Shown here piece by piece: positions 5,332 to 8,708 of a DNA stretch of 8,708 nucleotides. The stretch spans positions 1-8,708 of the forward strand of contig JAGCSS010000202.1 of the NCBI GenBank assembly GCA_017964055.1, read 5' to 3'. Numbering within the stretch: position 1 is the first letter of the stretch; the number at the start of each line of letters is the position of its first letter. The stretch comes from Lachnospiraceae bacterium (GTDB lineage Bacteria > Bacillota > Clostridia > Lachnospirales > Lachnospiraceae). The notes under the pieces are model-generated. The model was not told the DNA's origin and ran no database searches. It was given only the letters and a program-made list of their open reading frames with translations. Both the position numbers and the translations under genes were made by a program.

Positions 5332-8300
5332 ATGAATACAAAGAGAGCGATAAATTCACGAAAGGGATTATATGCACGTATACTGGGGATAATCCTTTCG
5401 CTGGCGCTTGTTCTCGGATCGCTGCCCATGTTCGGCGCGACAGAGGTTCAGGCAGCTGCGGAAAAGGGGCAGAAGAGAGAAAAGAGCGGCAAAGAGGTAT
5501 ATGATTCTCTTGAGGCCATGAACGGTATGGAGCCTAAACTGTACAAGCAGGACAAGGATCCTTACGGACATGGCACGGACGTGCCGTTTACACTGGTCTC
5601 GCATGACAGATTGGCTGTCCTTGCCATGGAATATAATGGCAGCAAGACCATGAAGTCATTTGATATAAAGGTTTCCGCGCAGACCGGTAACACCGGCAAG
5701 GTTCTGAATAATTCAACGGAAAACCTTAATTATAATATTCCTAACGACATAAAGAGCCTGAACTATGTGCAGACGGTATCTTTTGACCCTACCGGCTCGG
5801 GCAGCAAGGATCATATAGCACTGATCGGCGTAAGAGCATATTCTGCTACCAGTGCGAAACTGCTCCTGTATGTCTGCAACAAGGATAGGCAGTGGAGCAA
5901 TGCACTGGAACTGGGAAGCGTAAACTGGATGGTGCAGAGTATGGCCCAATTCCTCAATCAGTATGCGGGTAAGAATTTTTTCTCTGTCACGGCAGGTGAC
6001 TATAACAATGACCATAAGGACACTTTGGTGGTTTATGCCGCATATGACGGAACAGATCAAAACAGTTACGGTCTTAATGAGATCGTGGTAAATGCGAACC
6101 TATCAATGTCAAAAAAGCAGTCCGCGCATACCAGACAACTGACTCACAATATCTATAACCAGCAGATCGGAAGCCTGCTTTCAGGCACCTATGTAGGTAA
6201 CCGTCTGTCCGGAGCAGTGGATACCGGTGATGTTACAGGGGATGGCATAGACGATCTGGTTGTACTTACTTATGTGAATATACTGTCATACGAATATGGC
6301 GGAAGGTCTAAGATGACCGACATGTACAGACCATATCTGGCAGTATCTTACGGTAAGGATAATTACTCAGACGATATCTCGGGAAAACGTGACAGGGAAA
6401 TGGGCGTCTGGAGTAACAACGGCGAATGGAACAGCTGTGTGGTTCCCGGTCTGTCGATAGGTAATGTGGACAACGCGGATGGCAAAGCCGTAAAGGAGAT
6501 CGTTGTAGCGGGTGTCTACAATAGTATGAGAGGTCCCGGAAACGGAACAGTTATAGAACCGTACAGAATTGATCCCGGAAAGTGGTATATTACTGTTTTC
6601 AACGGGAAATTGAATATGGTCAGCGAGGCTGTTCATGGTATAAACACCTGGTCAGATGGCGCGATGTCTATGAACGGTGGATCCGAAGACAATTCAGCCA
6701 TATCCGAATTATATTCCGCAGGTCAGCAGACAGCGGTAAAGTGTTTTGATATAAACGGCAGGACCAATGCCGCATATATGTTTATAAACGGAAATATATA
6801 TGCGCTGGAGAAGAACAACACAGGCGCAAAAAAGATCAATTTAAAATATACCCTTGACTCATTTACCAAAAAAGATAACTACTCCGATAAAAAAGATGAT
6901 TATACTGCGGACAACGCTGCTGTACGCTTTATTGCTTCGGTTACGGCGGGTAATTTCGACGGCAACAGCGACGGACGTGAGCAGATAGTATATACTGTTG
7001 GAATCGGACAAAATACATGGAGTACTTTTTATAAGTACAATATGGGTATGGCAGGCGGAAAGAATTATTCTGCCGCAGGAATAGCCGGTCAGTATTACAG
7101 CACAAGTTTAAATACTTTAAGAAGCAATTATTTTCCCTCAAGAGCTGATAACTCGATAGGTTTACTTTACAGTGATGATTTTAAGAACTGTGCCTTAAAC
7201 TACATTGTCTGTGCGGTGGATAACGGAGGCGACGGCATAGTTGTCAGGTATAAGTCCAAGCAGCTGCTTTATTCGGATCCCGAGGTTATGGCGGTCCTTC
7301 AGGCTGCTCCGTACTTTAAGGACATGTACGAGTATATCACGGATACGCACTCCCTGACCTACAGCATCGAGGAAACGATGAATTATGAGCAGGAGGATAC
7401 GAATACCGTTTCGTCAGGGATCTCGGTCTGCGCTGAGGTTGAGACCAGCGCGGTCAGTGCCAGCGTAAAGGCGGGCTACCAAACCGAATGGAGCGAGTCG
7501 TTTACTTCGGGCTATGAAACATCAGCACAGTATAAATGGTCTTCGGGATGGCTGGACCAGGTAGTTTTAAAGCGAGTTCCGATCGTGGCCTATGAATACG
7601 AAATAGTTAATAACGGACAGCCTACCGGAAAGGGAATGACCGTCTCGTTCGTTTCGGCACCGGCTTATCAGACTGTTTCTGTAAAGGAATACAACAATTT
7701 CGTAGATTATTATAATGATCAGGTAAGAGCTTCGGCCAACTATGCCCGCGCAAATGATGCGAGCAAGGCCAAGATGCTTCTTACAAAGCTCTCGGACAGA
7801 TGGCTCGGACATGAAGGCGATCCCGAGGCATATTTAAAGGAAAATGATGAGCCTGCCGGTCTGCAGGTACTCCAGAACCAGTCACAGGCATTCGGAACGG
7901 GGTCGGGCAGCACGGGATTTGCCTGGTCCGAGACTGCGAACACAGGCTACGGAGAGGCTCAGGCAAACGGTATGTCATTTGAGGCTTCTGTAATGGCAGG
8001 CTTTGAATTCGCCGGTAACGGAGCAAAGTTCGGTGTCGAGGCTTCGCTTGAGGCCATGAGTGAAAGACAGGTTACGGTTTCCAAGGGAATCGGCAAAGGT
8101 ATAGAGGCAACGGTATTCAATCTGGACGATAACAGCCTGGCAGAGGCGGCAAACGATATCATCGGAATTGAAGCTGCTGCCAGAGGCTACAGCTTCAACT
8201 GGCAGGTAGTAAAGTGGAACTCCAATCTGAGGAACAGCCTGGGACAGGCAGTGCCTATCTATGGCTTCAGGGTCAATACTGTTATGTCACCTTCGCCGAG

Positions 8301-8708
8301 AGTCAATGACCTGAAGGGTGAGATTGCCTATATTACCGACAACGATACGGGTGTTGTTTCACCTTCCGCTATCACGCTTACATGGTCCGATCCCAGTACT
8401 ACGGGCAACACAGTAGAGGGATACAATATCTACAAAAGAAGCGATAACGGAGCCACCAGGATCAAGGTCGGAACTGTTGCGGCAACAGATTATGAGACAA
8501 CTCTTGCGGACGGAACGAAGACTTATAAATTTGATTTCGATTTGACCGGTTTGAGTCTTTCGGACAGACAGGAATTTACATTTACAGTTACTTCGGTAAA
8601 CGCGGACAATAAGGAAGGCGTTGAATCCGAAAAAGTAGTAGTAATTTTAAACGGCGGCGAGAAATCCATTGTTTCCATAGAAAAGACCGGTTCTGAAAAC
8701 AATATTGA
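5332..8708 (+). CDS. Giant secreted protein: FG-GAP-like propeller, beta-rich module and FN3 domain (3' partial)
   Basis: ATG at 5332 with AGGGAG (5319-5324) seven bases before it; no stop occurs to the window end, giving 1125 codons of an incomplete gene. Residues 1-41 or 1-43 form a signal peptide: basic start, hydrophobic ILGIILSLALVLGSLPMF, cleavage near VQA-AA. Seven acidic turn-plus-strand units recur at about residues 152, 223, 300, 380, 473, 540 and 630, the clearest being DVTGDGIDDLVVL (300-312), GDYNNDHKDTLVV (222-234) and GNFDGNSDGREQIV (541-553). They resemble FG-GAP/VCBS repeats of calcium-binding beta-propellers. After SDPEVMAVLQAAPYF (648-662) comes a Ser/Thr/Gly-rich, strand-alternating region (about 684-985) with related segments around ASVKAGY (710-716) and ASVMAGF (885-891). 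Residues about 987-1106 look like FN3 (ITLTWSDP, GYNIYKR). It is probably exported or surface-bound. Adhesin, ligand-binding sensor or pore-forming-like effector are all possible; no catalytic motif is seen. Confidence 0.9.
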   Translation, partial: MNTKRAINSRKGLYARILGIILSLALVLGSLPMFGATEVQAAAEKGQKREKSGKEVYDSLEAMNGMEPKLYKQDKDPYGHGTDVPFTLVSHDRLAVLAMEYNGSKTMKSFDIKVSAQTGNTGKVLNNSTENLNYNIPNDIKSLNYVQTVSFDPTGSGSKDHIALIGVRAYSATSAKLLLYVCNKDRQWSNALELGSVNWMVQSMAQFLNQYAGKNFFSVTAGDYNNDHKDTLVVYAAYDGTDQNSYGLNEIVVNANLSMSKKQSAHTRQLTHNIYNQQIGSLLSGTYVGNRLSGAVDTGDVTGDGIDDLVVLTYVNILSYEYGGRSKMTDMYRPYLAVSYGKDNYSDDISGKRDREMGVWSNNGEWNSCVVPGLSIGNVDNADGKAVKEIVVAGVYNSMRGPGNGTVIEPYRIDPGKWYITVFNGKLNMVSEAVHGINTWSDGAMSMNGGSEDNSAISELYSAGQQTAVKCFDINGRTNAAYMFINGNIYALEKNNTGAKKINLKYTLDSFTKKDNYSDKKDDYTADNAAVRFIASVTAGNFDGNSDGREQIVYTVGIGQNTWSTFYKYNMGMAGGKNYSAAGIAGQYYSTSLNTLRSNYFPSRADNSIGLLYSDDFKNCALNYIVCAVDNGGDGIVVRYKSKQLLYSDPEVMAVLQAAPYFKDMYEYITDTHSLTYSIEETMNYEQEDTNTVSSGISVCAEVETSAVSASVKAGYQTEWSESFTSGYETSAQYKWSSGWLDQVVLKRVPIVAYEYEIVNNGQPTGKGMTVSFVSAPAYQTVSVKEYNNFVDYYNDQVRASANYARANDASKAKMLLTKLSDRWLGHEGDPEAYLKENDEPAGLQVLQNQSQAFGTGSGSTGFAWSETANTGYGEAQANGMSFEASVMAGFEFAGNGAKFGVEASLEAMSERQVTVSKGIGKGIEATVFNLDDNSLAEAANDIIGIEAAARGYSFNWQVVKWNSNLRNSLGQAVPIYGFRVNTVMSPSPRVNDLKGEIAYITDNDTGVVSPSAITLTWSDPSTTGNTVEGYNIYKRSDNGATRIKVGTVAATDYETTLADGTKTYKFDFDLTGLSLSDRQEFTFTVTSVNADNKEGVESEKVVVILNGGEKSIVSIEKTGSENNI
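5787..7260 (+). repeat. About seven FG-GAP/VCBS-like repeat units inside the exoprotein
   Basis: Units of roughly 67-93 residues each contain an acidic loop followed by a hydrophobic strand. Approximate loop positions in bases are 5785, 5998, 6229, 6469, 6748, 6949 and 7219. The third (D-V-T-G-D-G-I-D-D) is closest to the calcium-loop consensus; the first and fifth are degenerate. The count fits a seven-bladed propeller. The repeats are visible in protein, not in DNA, so the duplication is old. Confidence 0.65.

Noticed and set aside
7567..8162. Cluster of - strand open frames opposite the exoprotein
   Set aside because: They are shadows of the strongly coding + strand frame, with overlapping frames and no recognisable domains.
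7381..8290. MACPF or cholesterol-dependent cytolysin signature
   Set aside because: The characteristic Y/W-G-T-H-F/Y motif and the CDC undecapeptide are absent; only the general hairpin-like pattern remains.
1..8708. CRISPR array, insertion sequence, tRNA, rRNA or attachment site
   Set aside because: No regularly spaced DNA repeats, transposase-like frames, terminal inverted repeats or structural RNA signatures were seen.

Overview
The window looks like a chromosomal segment of a Gram-positive, Clostridia-like bacterium, probably Lachnospiraceae or a relative. The reasons are AGGAGG-type ribosome binding sites, moderate GC content, tightly packed genes all on the + strand, a PrsW-type protease beside an ECF sigma factor, and a Gram-positive signal peptide on a very large exported protein. 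The assignment rests on style only; there is no rRNA or other marker gene.

Layout. (1) Bases 1-2060: the 3' part of a membrane signalling protein with an extracytoplasmic two-component-type propeller, a Y_Y_Y domain, one membrane helix and a cytoplasmic HD-GYP domain (probable cyclic-di-GMP phosphodiesterase). (2) 2124-2957: an alpha/beta hydrolase with an intact Ser-Asp-His triad. (3) 2983-4837: a tight cluster of an ECF-type sigma factor, a 7-TM protein (1-nt overlap) and a PrsW-family intramembrane protease (4-nt ATGA overlap). (4) 4838-5006: a puzzling 169-base stretch with an orphan strong Shine-Dalgarno, a perfect 11-bp hairpin followed by T-runs, and a protein-like reading frame ending at 4994 that may be an unrecognised gene of about 46 codons. 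(5) 5007-5327: a 106-aa two-helix membrane protein. (6) 5332 to the window end: the first 1125 codons of a huge secreted protein with signal peptide, about seven FG-GAP/VCBS-like calcium-loop repeats (a probable beta-propeller), a Ser/Thr/Gly-rich beta region with two related segments, and an FN3 domain. It has no stop codon inside the window.

How it may work together (inference). Sigma factor, polytopic membrane protein and PrsW form a plausible envelope-signalling module: PrsW proteins in Bacillus subtilis and Clostridioides difficile cleave membrane anti-sigma factors to free an ECF sigma factor. No classical single-pass anti-sigma gene is visible here, so the 7-TM protein, the 2-TM protein or the possible small ORF would have to fill that role. 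The most obvious output is the giant exported protein encoded immediately downstream. The combination of sigma factor, 7-TM protein, PrsW, small membrane protein and propeller/beta-rich/FN3 exoprotein is the part of the window most likely to be an undescribed system.
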